Shown here: piece after piece, positions 10,526 through 22,680 of the stretch
Numbering within the stretch: position 1 is the first letter of the stretch
How the letters are laid out: the number at the start of each line of letters is the position of its first letter
Source of the DNA: Arsenophonus endosymbiont of Aleurodicus floccissimus
Lineage (GTDB): Bacteria > Pseudomonadota > Gammaproteobacteria > Enterobacterales > Enterobacteriaceae
Direction of reading: 5' to 3'
NCBI RefSeq assembly: GCF_900343025.1
Contig: NZ_OUND01000006.1
Coordinates: forward strand, 1-64,000
DNA length: 64,000 bases
Program-made: the position numbers and the translations under genes
The notes under the pieces: generated by a model
Told to the model about the DNA's origin: nothing
Databases searched by the model: none
What the model saw: only the letters and a program-made list of their open reading frames with translations

Positions 10526-11550
10526 TTAAATATTAATTAATTGTGGTGTTATAAATATGATTAATTCTCTATGGTAAGTTTGTTTTCCATCTTTGGTGAA
10601 TAAATGACCAAAAAAGGAATGTCTACCAGGTAGGGGATTTTTTGCTGTTGACTACTTTTTTCTGCTGAAAAATCCCACCTAAAATAAATGTTTCTCCATG
10701 ATTAATAGTAATTTGGGTTGATATTTCTTGTTTATTAATTGCAATATGTTGGTAAGTATTTGCTAGCAGAGCGGTATTGGGGCTATTTTGACTGATTTTT
10801 AGCGATAGACGAACTTTACCTCCTCGTAAAATAGTAGGAATAACCTCCATTCCTAAAATTGCTTCTTTAAATTTTATCTGACTTTTTTATTACTTTGAAT
10901 GACATAAGGTATTTCCGTGCCTTATTTAATGCTGGCAGATTGGTTATGAGAGGCTATTAATCTGGGACTGGCAATGATAGATAGCTGATTTTCTTGTTCT
11001 AAGGCACTTAATTCCAGTGACAATAAGTGACTTTTAATTTTAGCAATATTAAATGCGATATGTGGAATTGAAGATGGTGCTGGTTGATGAATATTAAGTC
11101 GATTAATCCCTACTTGATTGATTTTATCAGTACCAAGTTCCCAAAAGATACCCAGCTCATATAAAGCTTCTCGACTTTTATTGATAATATAGGCCGTGAT
11201 TTGGACTTGTTGTTGAGGTATATCAATTTTTTTTTTAGCCAGGATTGAAGACGCTCAATATGTCTCTGTGTATCCTCAAAAATTAAGTTATTGTTCTGTT
11301 TATCGGCAAAAACTTTTCCTGTTTTTGAGAGTAAAGGTGGATTATTTTGTGAAAGTTGAGATGCTAGTAATTCCGCTTCGACATATTGCAGGGGATAACT
11401 TAGATAATGTATATCACTCTTTTTTTTCAGCTATCGATATTGTATGAGTAACATTGTTTTCAATGATTTCCTCTGTTTTTGGCGGCGTAAATGGCTCTCT
11501 GGCGGCTATAACATTAACGCTAAATTGATATTAAAGTAAGTAAATTCATT
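10526..11550 (-). pseudogene. hofQ: secretin-like HofQ, degraded
   Basis: HofQ is the outer-membrane secretin related to ComE/PilQ that E. coli needs to use DNA as nutrient. The C-terminal secretin domain is readable in pieces: MEVIPTILRGGKVRLSLKISQN, INKQEISTQITINHGETFILGGIFQQKK, and, in a shifted frame, FFGHLFTKDGKQTYHRELIIF ending at ITPQL. The upstream half (10860-11550) retains only scattered matches with many stops. The N-terminal start near 11550 is a guess. It follows hofO with the hofP position essentially erased. Confidence 0.85.
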
Positions 11551-11597
11551 ATGTTAGGCTTTTTGTCATTGATGAAAGAATGAATTCGCAATGTAAA

Positions 11598-12073
11598 TTA
11601 TTTTTTTGGTGTTATTTTTAGTTGATGAATAAGTAGTAGTGGATGTGTTTTTTGTAAGTTTTCGATAAAAGCTATTAATTGATAGTAGCTTGCTAAAATT
11701 GTGAAATAGTAATCTACGCGATTATTTTGATTTTGTTGTTGCCAATAGATAAGTTTTTTACTGAAGTAGGTGGCGGAAATTTAAATTGCTCAAAAGTATG
11801 GGGAGTAGTCTGTATTGAAGTAAGTAAGTCTGTTATTTGTTGTTTCCTTTGGTTTATCAAGGTATTTATATTTTGTATGAGTTGGGTTTTTAATGTGTTG
11901 ATATGTTGCCTGCTGTTTTTCCGTTGTCGGTTCAATTCATTAATGATTAAAGCATTTTTTGACCAATAAAAAATAAAGAAAAAGAGAAAAATCAAAAAAA
12001 GTGTTAACCATTGTGGGATAAGTTGTTTCCATAATGGTCTATAAAACCATTCATATATTTTATTTTTTATCAT
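11598..12073 (-). pseudogene. hofO: PilO-like HofO, frameshifted
   Basis: This is a small inner-membrane protein of the hof operon. The first 119 residues (MIKNKIYEWFYRPLWK, one transmembrane segment LTLFLIFLFFFIFYWS, then a coiled-coil-like Gln/Asn-rich region) are open to 11714. The C-terminal part (DYYFTILASYYQLIAFIENL) continues in a different frame and stops at 11598. The start at 12073 is chosen because it overlaps the end of hofN, as is usual in this operon. Assignment rests on position between hofN and hofQ and on topology. Confidence 0.72.
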
Positions 12074-12616
12074 ATTGTTCCTCCGAAAATAGCCACTTTG
12101 CATTTAATGTGGTTTTTTGAATATTCTGAGAGGTCAGTTGTATTGTTTGTAATTGGATTTGAGTTACTATCTTTTGCTCGGTTAACTGGCGCATGAACTG
12201 TAAAATTTCATGGTAATTATGGCTATTTGCCTTAATTACCAAATTATCTATTTGGCTTGAAAGCGCGACTAACCAACTGCCTGTTGGTAAAATATGCGGA
12301 ATTTGTTGTAGTAAATAAAGTTGGCGTTTGTTGTGGTTAGCGGTTTGAATTAACGTATTAAGTTGTTGCGTTAATTGTTTAAGTTGTTGTTGCTGTTGCT
12401 CAATGTTAGCAAGCTGTTGTTCAATAGCTGCAATTTCTATTTTTTCATTATTAAGTAAATATTGTTGATGAAGGTATTGCTGTTTATGCCTATCTAATAT
12501 AAAAAAAGAATTAATATCAAACTTGAAATTTGGATAAAAAAGAGAGATAACCAACCATAATAACGTTGTTTAAGGCGTTTTTTCTGCAATGGCAAAAAAT
12601 TAACTTGATACATCAT
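12060..12616 (-). pseudogene. hofN: PilN-like HofN, frameshifted
   Basis: The N-terminus MMYQVNFLPLQKKRLKQRYYGW followed by a membrane segment is typical of PilN/HofN (family signature VNFLPWR). It is separated by a one-base shift in a T-run near 12500 from the remaining 150 residues, a Gln-rich coiled coil and a PilN-like fold (LPTGSWLVALSSQIDNLVIKA). The start codon overlaps the hofM stop (ATGA-type overlap), which supports 12616. A single homopolymer indel is the main lesion. Confidence 0.78.
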
Positions 12617-13486
12617 TTGTCTCCCTCACGAAGCACTAAACCTGCGGCGATCGCAAAATTATGAAAATCTTTTGATAACTTGACAGGGTAATATCGAAAA
12701 GAATCTAACAGAGACCATGTGGAGAAATGATGATGTTTTATATCGTTACCGAGGTAAAAAATAGTATTAGGTTGTTGTTGAGTTTCTTTAGGTAGTAATA
12801 GTATCAATTTTTCTATAGAGTCTACTTCAGTTATCTCAACAGATTGGTAGTGTATTGATTGATATAAAAGGCCTGCACATATCCACTCTTGTTGTCGCCG
12901 ATAAATAAGCCAGGTGTTATCAGGAATAGCAGCTTTATGTGCTAAGTAACGAAGAGCATTAGGAGATATATCGATAACCGAAAGTGAAAAACCTACCTCA
13001 TGTAATAATTCAGACCAAAAAGCAATATCACTATGTCTGGTAGCACAAAAGTAAATTTGTTTTTGATAAATACGATAATCCAAAACAAGCTCACGAATGT
13101 CGATAGGAAATAGCGTTTCAGCTTTGCTATGGACGAACCAACCAAGTTCTGGTTCTGTTAGTGTGATTTTTTCAGGTAAAAGGAAGTGAGATTTTAGGAT
13201 TTGTAATGATGATAAAGAAAATTTTGTATCACAATTGTTAGGTAGTTTTTTGTACCATCGTTGTTGCAGGATATTTTTTAGTGTGGTTATACGAATATTT
13301 TGGGTTTCAGTATCTTGGGTTTTAGTGATTGGTAAAGAATGTTGCCAACATTCGCGAAGTTGCCAGTCATGTCTGTGTCGAGTAGCAGCCACAAGTTGAA
13401 TTTTATTATGATGTATATCAAGGCCCAATCTGCCATTTTTGTAAAAACATAGACGATTTTTCTATTGTTAATGTATAAAATTCCAT
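12613..13486 (-). pseudogene. hofM: PilM-like HofM, frameshifted near its start
   Basis: HofM is an actin-like protein of the type IV pilus/DNA-uptake assembly family. The segment MEFYTLTIEKSSMFLQKWQIG is in one frame; a shift around 13430 leads into the long remaining frame starting GLDIHHNKIQLVAATRH and ending FAIAAGLVLREGDK, like E. coli HofM. Central matches include the EKITLTEPELGWFVHSKAETLFPID block. It is divergent from mrcA with 79 bp between the starts, the same arrangement as in E. coli. Confidence 0.82.
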
Positions 13487-13565
13487 ATTCAAGGTAATTT
13501 CAAACATTTATACTAAATATTCGATGTTTATAAACTACCCAATAAATTGTAAATGGGAATTTCAG

Positions 13566-16094
13566 GTGAAGATCGTAAAGTTTTTTCTTTTTTTATAGTT
13601 TGCTGTCTATTTTTGGAGGCAGGATCTATTTTTGGTTTGTACAAATATGTCGAATCAGAATTACCTGATGTAGCAACATTAAAAGATGTTCGATTGCAAG
13701 TACCTATGCAGGTGTTAAGTGCAGAAGGTGAGTTGATCGCACAATTTAGAGAGAAACGGCGTCTTCCATTGCCATTAAAAGAAGTTCCCACGCTAATGAT
13801 AAAAGCTTTTGTCGCGACGGAAGATAGCCGATATTATGAACATCATGGTGTTGATCCTATAGGAATTTTTCGAGCTGTATCGGTGATGACTGTTTCCGGT
13901 CATGCTTCGCAAGGGGCAAGTACAATAACACAGCAATTAGCAAGAAATTTTTTCTTAAGTCAAGAAAAAACATTGATGCGTAAAGTTAAAGAGGTATTTT
14001 TAGCTATCCGGATTGAGCAATTGTTGTCAAAAGATGAAATTCTGGAACTATATTTAAATAAAATTTATTTAGGAAATCGCGCTTATGGTGTAGGCGCAGC
14101 GGCTTATGTTTATTTTAGTAAGTCTGTAAATGAATTAAGTTTAAGTGAAATTGCTATGATTGCAGGTTTACCAAAAGCACCTTCTACTTTTAACCCCCTT
14201 TACTCCCATGAACGAGCGATAAATCGTCGAAATACCGTACTATTGTGTATGTTAGAAGAGGGGTATATATTACTCAACAGCAATATAATAAAGCAAAGCG
14301 TGAAAACATTATTGCTAGTTATCACGCGCCAAAAATTTCGTTTTCAGCTCCCTATCTGGCAGAAATGGTTAGGCAGGAGCTCTATAACCGTTATGGTGAG
14401 GATGCTTATACAAAAGGTTATAAAGTTTATACCACAATTATCGGTAAAGATCAGATAGCAGCGCTTAATGCTTTGCGTAATAACCTAATTAATTATGATA
14501 TTCGTCATGGCTATCGAGGAGCAGAAAAAATTCTTTGGACTCAGCTACAAACACCTTGGACTCATGAACAAATTATTGAACAGCTGAAAAAAATATCTAC
14601 TTATGGGCCCATTAATTCCCGCAGTGGTTATTGCGATAAATAAAAATAAAGCTGAAGTCATAATGTCGAATGGTGCTTTTGTTGAGTTGGCAATGAATGG
14701 TGTTTCTTGGGCACGTAAGTATATTTCTGATAAGCGGGTCAAGGCATAGCACCTAAAACGGTTAACGAAGTTGTTAAAGTGGGAGAATTAATTCGTATAC
14801 GACCGGTTGACGATAGCTGGTGGTTAGCTCAAATACCAGAAGCAAATTCTGCTTTTATTGCTCTTAATCCGTTAGATGGCTCTATTGTCTCGTTGGTTGG
14901 CGGGTTTGATTTTGAATTAAGTAAATTTAATCGAGTAACCCAATCGTTACGTCAAGTTGGCTCCAATATTAAACCTTTTCTTTATACCGCCGCATTAGAT
15001 AAAGGACTAACGTTAATTTCATTATTAAATGATATGCCGATTACTCGTTGGGATGCTGGAGCGGGTTCAGATTGGCGACCTAAAAATTCTCCCGCCAAAT
15101 ATGCTGTTCAAATCAGTTTGCGTCAGGGATTAGGCTAGTCTAAAAATGTTGTGATGGTACGCGCAATGCGTGCGATGGGTGTTGATTATGCGGCGGATTA
15201 TCTAAAACGTTTTGGTTTTCCTGAAGAAAATATTAATCAAACTGAGTCATTGGCATTAGGTGCTCGGTCATTTACGCCGCTGCAAATAGTTCGAGGTTAT
15301 GCCGTTATGTCTAATGGTGGTTACCTTATCGATCCTTATTTCATTAGTCGCGTTGAAGGGCTACAAAGTGAAGTTGTGTTTGAAGCTAAAGCTAAAATCG
15401 CTTGTCCAAAATATAACGATATACCTGTTATTTATGATGATGTGCCAAAAATTAAAGAAATAAATGCAGAATCTATTGAGGATATAGTTAAATCTACAAC
15501 GCCAATGATAAATTTTAAACCTAGAGTAGATATTAATAGTGAAATTCCAATAACGGTTGAACAAAAAAATATGCTCCTCATGTTATTAGTACACCCCTAG
15601 CTTTTTTGATTAGTAATGCAATGATGACGAATATTTATGGAGAGCTTGGTTGGATGGGGACAGGCTGGCGTGCGAGAGATTTTAAGCGTAAAGATATTGG
15701 CGGAAAGACAGGAACGACTAATAGTTCTAAAGATGCTTGGTTTTCTGGTTATGGTCCCGATATTGTTGCTACAGCTTGGATAGTTTTTGATGATAATAAG
15801 CGCAGTTTAGGGCGTACTATTACAGGTGGTGAAGCGGGAGCAAAAAGTGCCCAAGCTATCTGGAATGATTTTATGAAAGTTGTTCTAGATGGAGTTCGTC
15901 AGAATGACATAGAGCCTCCTGATGGAATTATTTCTATTACTATTGATAGCAAAACAGGTAAATCAGCAACGAATAATTCAGTAAGTAAAAATTTGGAATA
16001 TTTTATTGAAGGAACTGAACCTAAAACAGCGGCTATTCGAGAGGTAGGTACAATTGTTATTTCTGAAGATGGAAATAGCCAAGAACTCTTTTGA
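13566..16094 (+). pseudogene. mrcA: penicillin-binding protein 1A, degraded
   Basis: PBP1a is a bifunctional peptidoglycan glycosyltransferase/transpeptidase. Nearly the entire protein can be traced: signal anchor, GT51 domain (EDSRYYEHHGVDPIGIFRA, SQGASTITQQLARNFFLS, ELYLNKIYLG), and transpeptidase domain with SKNVVMVRAMRAMGV and the KTGTTNSSKDAWFSGYGP box. It is disrupted by frameshifts near 14255, 14610 and 14735, a TAG at 15136-15138 replacing the conserved Gln of GLGQSKN, and a shift around 15570. The start GTG (13566), with GGGAA upstream, matches the E. coli N-terminus best. It cannot give a working enzyme, so the cell must rely on another class A PBP. Confidence 0.95.
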
Positions 16095-16126
16095 ATAGTA
16101 AAAATATTCTTTAATTTTTGTCATTG

Positions 16127-16158
16127 AAATTAGGGTTATTAGATAGACCCTATTTCAT
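16127..16158. terminator. possible bidirectional terminator between mrcA and nudE
   Basis: AAAT(T)AGGGT pairs with ACCCTATTT with one bulge and a loop of about 11 bases, between two convergent genes. The flanks are AT-rich but lack long T-runs, so efficiency is doubtful. Confidence 0.4.
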
Positions 16159-16184
16159 TTCACAATATTAGGACTTAATTAAAA

Positions 16185-16733
16185 TTAGCAGATGTTTTTG
16201 AGATAACGTTGAGCATAAAATAGGGCGCTAATATTTCTTGCTTCGTTAAAGTCTTTAACATTAAGAAGTTGCATCATGTTTTCGATTGGCCAACGAATTT
16301 GCTCTAATGGCTCTGGTTCATCGCCTTCCAGTTTTTCTTCATAGAGATTTTATGCAATGAATATATTCATTTTGTTGGAAAAATAGGCGGGTGATATTGT
16401 TAGTTTTGCTAGTAATTCAACATGTTTTGCGCCATAACCAATTTCCTCTTTTAATTCTCTTATAGCAGCTATGGCAGTTTCTCCTTTATCAATAGCTCCT
16501 TTAGGAAAACCTAGTTAATATTCTTCAATACCAACAGCATATTCACGAATTAAAATTAATTCTTCATTAATGATAAGAACGATCAGTACGGCTTCATTTA
16601 TTGTTGGCTGCATTCGTTCATAAAGACGCTTAACGCCATTACTAAATTCAAGATCAACAGATTGGATACGAAAAAGTCTAGATTCAGCAATATTTTTTAT
16701 ATTCAAAATTTTGGGTTTTTTGATTTGTTTCAT
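16185..16733 (-). pseudogene. nudE: ADP compounds hydrolase NudE, nonsense mutations
   Basis: NudE is a Nudix hydrolase acting on ADP-ribose, NADH and related compounds. The protein aligns with E. coli NudE from MKQIKKPKILNIKNIAESRLF through VDLEFSNGVKRLYERM, the Nudix box region (GETAIAAIRELKEEIGYGA) and DFNEARNISALFYAQRYLK. In-frame TAA codons interrupt it after IREYAVGIEEY and after NIFIA. The first stop lies before the Nudix box, so no active product is expected. It is convergent with mrcA. Confidence 0.92.
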
Positions 16734-17089
16734 ATACTGTGTCCCGGACAAAATTTGTTGAATAGATTATAACTTTTTATATTCAGAGCGAAGATAATCT
16801 TTTGATTTTTTGCTGAAATCAATTCTCATTCAATCTATCTTTTTAGTGATAATATATCAATAAATTTAGCCAGAGGTGATTATTATAATAAGAGAGTTTT
16901 AGTAATATTTTTATTATATTACTTATTAATTGAACGACCATGTTTTTAAAATAAATAATGACAAATCGTAACTCATTACTCATTGTTATTAATATTAAAA
17001 ATAGAAAATTAGAATAGGAATTACCTTATTTAGAGCTATTGAAAGGGTTGTTATTCTGCACAGGCATTATTCGTTACATCGGGGAAGAA
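16734..17089. other. nudE-igaA intergenic region
   Basis: About 355 bp between the divergent nudE and igaA pseudogenes. It is very AT-rich and presumably contained both promoters. I see no ORF, repeat or conserved site. Confidence 0.5.
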
Positions 17090-19233
17090 ATGAACTTACC
17101 TTTTGTTATATTGGTTATTTTAATTATTTGCTTGTTTATATTAATTTTCTTTTTGTTTATGAAAGGAAAAAAAGGTAATGATATACATAGATTACGTTTC
17201 TTAATACAAGCTAATTATCGTAAAATTACGTCTGATGAATATCAGATAATTTGTGACTATCTTAAATATACCAATTCTGAACAAATCTTAATAAATACAA
17301 AAGAAGCTACAATAAGAAAATTATTTGATTTTCCTAAAAGAAATGCCTGGGTTTCTACTGGCTGTAATGCAATAACACGCTTCTTTTTAATCAATGATCA
17401 AGATAATTTATGGCGCTATTTTATTGATTCTAAAGAAGTTCATTTACCCAGACAATTAGAACCTTACTTAACAACTCAAAATGTTATGGATGTTATTGAT
17501 ACGGATACCTTACCGCTTGTTATCTCAGTAAATAATCATTTCTTGGGTGATTTTAAGCAAAATTTTAAAGAGTTTCAGTTAACTAAAGAAATAACATTTC
17601 CACCAGTTAATGCCATTATTCAAGAGAGTGGTTAGCAATTAGTAAAGTTTATTAAGGTCAGAAAAGAAACATTGGAAGAGTATAAACTTAATCGATCGTT
17701 TAGTTTTTGGGGCGGTGGTGTTATTTGTGTTGGGCTAATTGTTTGCGCACTTTCGTTATTCGCTATTACTATTTTTTTCCTTGGTTAATGTTGTTTGGTG
17801 GGCTAACTTTTATTATTGGAGTTTATCTTCTTTATCGGCCATATATTTTTCGTAAGAGATATCAATAGGATATTTGTTGTGTGGTAGGTAAACCTAAACG
17901 ATGGGGTTTATTTGGCGAGTTTGATAAAGGTAAAAAACATAATATTTCATTGGCTGGAATTGATCTTATTTATCTATCTCATTGGGAGCCATTTCTGGAA
18001 TATAAGATTGATCAGGCTATTAATATTGATATGTATGCAAACGGTTACGTTGTTCGTCAAGGACGTTATTTATCTTTACATGAAGAGGCTCGTCGTTATC
18101 CCTATAAAAGATATGGCAAAAATTTAATGTTGGTGATAACGAGTTTTTTCCTTATGTTATTACTTCACTTCTATGAACCAGTTCATTTACCCGCGAGATT
18201 AATTTTTCATTGGCTTAATGGAGAAAATTTTCTACAGACAACAAATTATGCCGAATTGGAAGTGATGCCGTTACAGATTGGTGACTATATTGCAGTTAAA
18301 GGTGTGGGTATGTGCTATGTATCTATTGATTTTATAGAAAAAGGAAATAGGTTTGATTTTCTTCCTTTTGATTGTTCCGGTATTTACTGAAATAATATAA
18401 ACTCATCTCCTATACCTGAATCTGATATAGTTGAAAAAGTCTTTTCTCTTTCAACAACAGTTAAACAGCAGCTTTATTTTAATAATTTGGATCGTAAAGT
18501 TAATCAGCAACTTTGACGAGAGATTATGAAATCTGGTATGAATTTACTTGATAATTTCGCTGATATCATCTTAAAAACAAATTTATTATGCCCACTTAAT
18601 AATGAGTGTTTTCGTTTAAAGAGCGCGTTAGTTAATTTAAGTAATACCTATGAATGGTCGGTACTTGTTACCAGAGCTAAAAATGGGAAATTAGCGGGTA
18701 CCAATGTGATATTGCGGCCAGGCGGGGCAGAAACCTTGGAAAAACTGGTTAATGAAACGACATCTTTTTATATTAATAGAGAAATAGAAAAAGCAGCGGC
18801 GTTATTGAATACACCACCGACCAGAGGTGTATTACTTATCAGTGATGAAGGAAAACCGTTTGTAGATTTAGTTTCATTCCACTCTACTATTGTTGATTCT
18901 TATTCTCCATTACAAAAATGGCAAGAGCTGCAAAAATTGTCAGATATTTTAATGCATACTCCTTTTGAAGCAGAAGGTATTATTACTAAATTATTTGTCG
19001 ATAAAAAAGGTACGCGTCATATTATTTTACATAGTAAACCTAGTTCTATGTTACTTTTACGCTATATTAGTGCTTTTCTATAAAACTTGGTTTTAATGGT
19101 AACTTTTATATTAAATCTTATTCTGGTTATTACACGTAAGCGTATAAATAAGTGGCGATTAAAAAGTATTCGGCAATATTATGAGCATTGTTTTAATATT
19201 GTCTCTTCCATTGACCAGCAAAAAAATATTTAA
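17090..19233 (+). pseudogene. igaA: IgaA/YrfF, repressor of the Rcs system, degraded
   Basis: IgaA is an inner-membrane protein that holds the Rcs envelope-stress phosphorelay off; it is essential in E. coli/Salmonella unless rcs is inactive. Recognisable pieces in order: N-terminal membrane segment (MNLPFVILVILIICLFILIF), DNLWRYFIDSKEVHLPRQLEPY, LPLVISVNNHFLGDF, the second membrane region, KPKRWGLFGEF, VVRQGRYLSLHEEARRYP, LPFDCSGI, MKSGMNLLDNFADIILKTN, and LMHTPFEAEGIITKLFVD. Stops or shifts occur near 17635, 17790, 17870, 18388, 18514 and 19083. The gene yrfG that follows igaA in E. coli is absent. Confidence 0.93.
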
Positions 19234-19248
19234 CCCAATGAAAAGAGT

Positions 19249-19665
19249 ATGAAAACACAGTCAGATATGGATTTGATTATTCGTTTAGATAAATGGTTAT
19301 GGGCTGCACGTTTTTATAAAACTCGAGCAATTGCTCGTAAAATGATTGAGGGTGGCAAAGTTCACTATAATGGGCAGCGAAGTAAAGCAAGTAAAGTCGT
19401 TGAAAAGCATGCCATTATAAAATTAAGACAAGGAAATGATTAGTTAACTATAGAAATATTGGCCATTAGCGATCAGCGACGGGGCGCATCAGAAGCAAGC
19501 GCGTTATATCGTGAGACACAAGATAGTATTGTTAATAGAGAAAGATTGGCTTTAGCACGTAAGACTAATTCATTAACCATGCCAAACCTAGAACGTCGTC
19601 CTGATAAGAAAGAACGACGTAACCTGATTAAATTTAAGCATACAAATTTAAATGAGTCATTTTGA
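19249..19665 (+). pseudogene. hslR: ribosome-associated heat shock protein Hsp15, one nonsense codon
   Basis: HslR is an S4-domain protein that binds stalled 50S subunits carrying a nascent chain. The S4 domain is clear (IRLDKWLWAARFYKTRAIARKMIEGGKVHYNGQ has the RNA-binding signature). A TAG at 19441-19443 follows RQGND; the frame then continues without a shift through AISDQRRGASEASALY to RRPDKKERRNLIKFKH. The only lesion seen is this stop, so the gene was inactivated recently; a truncated S4-only peptide of 64 residues could still be made. It is followed by hslO, as in E. coli. Confidence 0.9.
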
Positions 19666-19691
19666 TGACAACTTTAGCAATGAGAAAAAAT

Positions 19692-20563
19692 ATGTCTAAA
19701 TATGACCAGTTACACCGTTTTTTGTTTCAAGATGATACTGTTCGTGGAGAGCTAGTTTCAGTTAATGAAACTTATAAAAAGATACTCGATCAACACGATT
19801 ATCCGGCAGCAGTTAATCTATTATTGGGTGAATTGTTAGTTACCACTAGTTTATTAACAGCAACTTTAAAATTTGATGGTGATATTACCATACAAATTCA
19901 GGGAGATGGCCCGGTAAAAATGTTGGTAATAAACGGAAATAATCATCAAAAAATGAGAGGTGTTGCTCGTATTGAAGGTTCAGTTACTGTTCAATCATCA
20001 TTAAAACAGATGGTTGGCCAAGGTTATATGGTGATCACAATTACACCAACAAATGGTGAGTGTTATCAAGGCGTTGTTGCATTGGAAGGTAATACAATAG
20101 CGGAATGTTTGGATGATTATTTTAAACAATCAGAACAGTTGCAGACACGTTTATTCATTCAGGTGAAATAAATGGTGGGCGCCTGCTGCCGGTGGAATAT
20201 TATTGCAAGTATTGCCCTCTGCCGGTATTGAAAGTCAGCATCAATTTGATCATCTGGTGCAATTAACCGCTACGATTAAAGGGTGAGGAACTATTTACTT
20301 TAGAGCCAAAGGAAATTCTTCATCGTCTTTATCATGAAGAAGATGTGACATTATATGATCCACAGCTAGTCGCTTTTCATTGTAGTTGTTCAAAAAAGCG
20401 CAGTGAAAACATTTTGCTATCTCTTTCTGATGAAGATATTGAGCATATATTGCATGAACGTGGTGAAATTGATATTGAATGTGAATTTTGTGGGGCTGTC
20501 TATCTGTTTAATAAACAAGATATAGAGGAATTGAAGCGAATTAAAAAACAGCAAATTCATTGA
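19692..20563 (+). pseudogene. hslO: Hsp33 redox-regulated chaperone, frameshifted
   Basis: Hsp33 is a cytoplasmic holdase switched on by oxidation of a C-terminal zinc site. The N-terminal core is intact in one frame ([63 protein letters not shown]) up to QTRLFIQ. Frameshifts follow at about 20165 and 20280. The C-terminal part is readable from LYDPQLVAFHCSCSKKR to YLFNKQDIEELK, including the CxC and CEFC zinc ligands. The first frame ends about half-way, so the redox switch would be missing from the product. Confidence 0.92.
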
Positions 20564-20760
20564 TTCGTTAGTGCTTATTTTATACTGTAATAAAGGATAT
20601 AAATATATTTTTTACTGTAGCGTTGATTGTGCTCTAGATCGCATTTTTGGTTCAGAAAATAGTTTAGATGAAATTTATTGATTTTTATCGCTGTCAATTT
20701 CGAGTAAAAATTTATGATATGTCCTAATTAAGGTTAATATTCATTTAGGAGCATAAATTA

Positions 20761-22383
20761 ATGAGTGAAAAAAAAGATTACTCCAGAAGAGATAGCTAGA
20801 TATGGTATTCATCTCAAGTAACTGAAATCGTTTATAACCCGGGATATGAACAACTATTTGCAAGAAAAAACAAAACCTTCTTTAAAAGGCTATGAGCGTG
20901 GTATTGAAACTAAATTAGGAGCAGTAGCGGTTGATACCGGTATTTTTACTGGTAGATCACCGAAGGATAAGTATATCGTTCGTGATAACGTTTCTAGGGA
21001 TAGTGTTTGGTGGGCGGATCAAGGTAAAGGAAAAAATGATAACAAACCGATCACCGAAGAGGTTTGGCAATCATTAAAAGATTTGGTGACTAACCAATTA
21101 TCAGGTAAGCGTTTATTTATCATTGACGCTTTTTGCGGCGCAAATGCAGATACCCGTTTGAAAGTGCGTTTTATTACTGAATTGGCCTGGTAGGCACATT
21201 TTGTCAAAAATATGTTTATTCGACCTAGTGAACAAGAATTGATTGATTTTCAACCAGATTTTGTTGTAATGAATAGCGCAAAATGTACTAATCCCAACTG
21301 GCAGGCTCAAGGCTTAAACTCAGAAAATTTTATGGCGTTTAATTTGACTGAGTGTATGCAACTGATTGGCGGTACTTGGTATGGCGGTGAAATGAAGAAA
21401 GGATTGTTTTCGGTCATGAATTATTTGCTGCCATTAAAGGGAATTGCTTCAATGCATTGTTCCGCTAATGTTGGTGAAAAAGGTGATGTGGCTATTTTCT
21501 TTGGTTCGTCTGGCACAGGAAAAACAACTCTTTTAACTGATCCTAAACGTAAATTAATTGGTGATGATGAACACGGATGGGATGATGATGGTGTGTTTAA
21601 TTTTGAAGGTGGTTGTTATGCTAAAACCATACATTTGTCTGAAGTGGCAGAGCCTGATATTTATCATGCGATCAAACGCGATGCATTATTAGAAAATGTC
21701 ACTGTTTTGACTGATGGCTCTGTTGATTTTAATGATGGAACAAAAACAGAAAATACTCGCGTTTCTTATCCTATTTATCATATTAATAATATTGTTAAAC
21801 CGATTTCAAAAGCAGGCCATGCGACAAAAATTATTTTTTTGACAGCCGATGCTTTTGGTGTTTTGCCGCCGGTATCTTGTTTGACACTTGAACAAATTGA
21901 GTACCACTTTTTGCCAGGTTTTACCGCTAAATTAGCAGGCACTGAACGTGGTATAACTGAACCAACGCCAACTTTTTTAGCCTGTTTTGGCGCGGCTTTT
22001 CTGACATTACATCCTACTCAATATGCTGAAGTATTAGGTAAGCGAATGAAAGCGGCTGGTGCAAAAGCATATCTGGTTAATACCGGTTGGAATGGAACTA
22101 CTAAACGTATTTCGATTAAAGATACTCGTGCAATTATTGATGCGATCTTAAATGGGGATATAGATAAAGCAGAAACCATAAATTTACCCATTTTTAATTT
22201 AGCTGTACCCACCAATTTGCCAAGAGTTGATAACAATATTCTGGATCCTCGTCATACTTATACAGATAACAGCTAATGGGAAGTTAAAGCCAAAGATTTG
22301 GCTAAGCGATTTATTAATAACTTTGAAAAATATACTGATACCCCGGTTGGGGCGGCACTTGTGAAAGCAGGCCCTGAGCTGTA
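20761..22383 (+). pseudogene. pckA: phosphoenolpyruvate carboxykinase (ATP), degraded
   Basis: PckA converts oxaloacetate to phosphoenolpyruvate, the entry step of gluconeogenesis. The whole 540-residue family is traceable: [51 protein letters not shown], the P-loop [11 protein letters not shown], the metal-binding [10 protein letters not shown], and [12 protein letters not shown]. Lesions are frameshifts within the first 30 codons (20775-20890), TAG at 21191-21193 replacing Gln in the conserved WQAHF, and TAA at 22274-22276 near the C-terminus. Between hslO and this gene (20564-20760) I see only a 34-codon open stretch with no recognisable match. Confidence 0.94.
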
Positions 22384-22654
22384 ATTTTCAATAAGAGTTG
22401 TCAATAGTAAAATAAAAAGTGCATAGAATATAACAAAGGCTATGTACTTTTTATTTAGTTGTGAATATTCATGAACTGAAAAGGAATGGCAAAATTTTGC
22501 TTAAATTTTCTCTATCGTCTTGCTGTTCTACTACATCCGATGGGATATAAGTCAAAAAGTCGGGTCTATTAAAACATTTCACCTTATAATGAAATCTTCA
22601 TTAATTAACGGTGACGATAAAATTGAGCGAAAATATTAAAAATTGATAAAAGTT

Positions 22655-22680
22655 AAAAAATTGCCAGCGCTAGGCTGGCA
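22655..22680 (-). terminator. intrinsic terminator of ryhB
   Basis: A perfect 7-bp stem TGCCAGC/GCTGGCA with a 5-base loop is followed, on the minus strand, by AATTTTTT. This is the standard RyhB 3' end, also used for Hfq binding. Confidence 0.9.
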
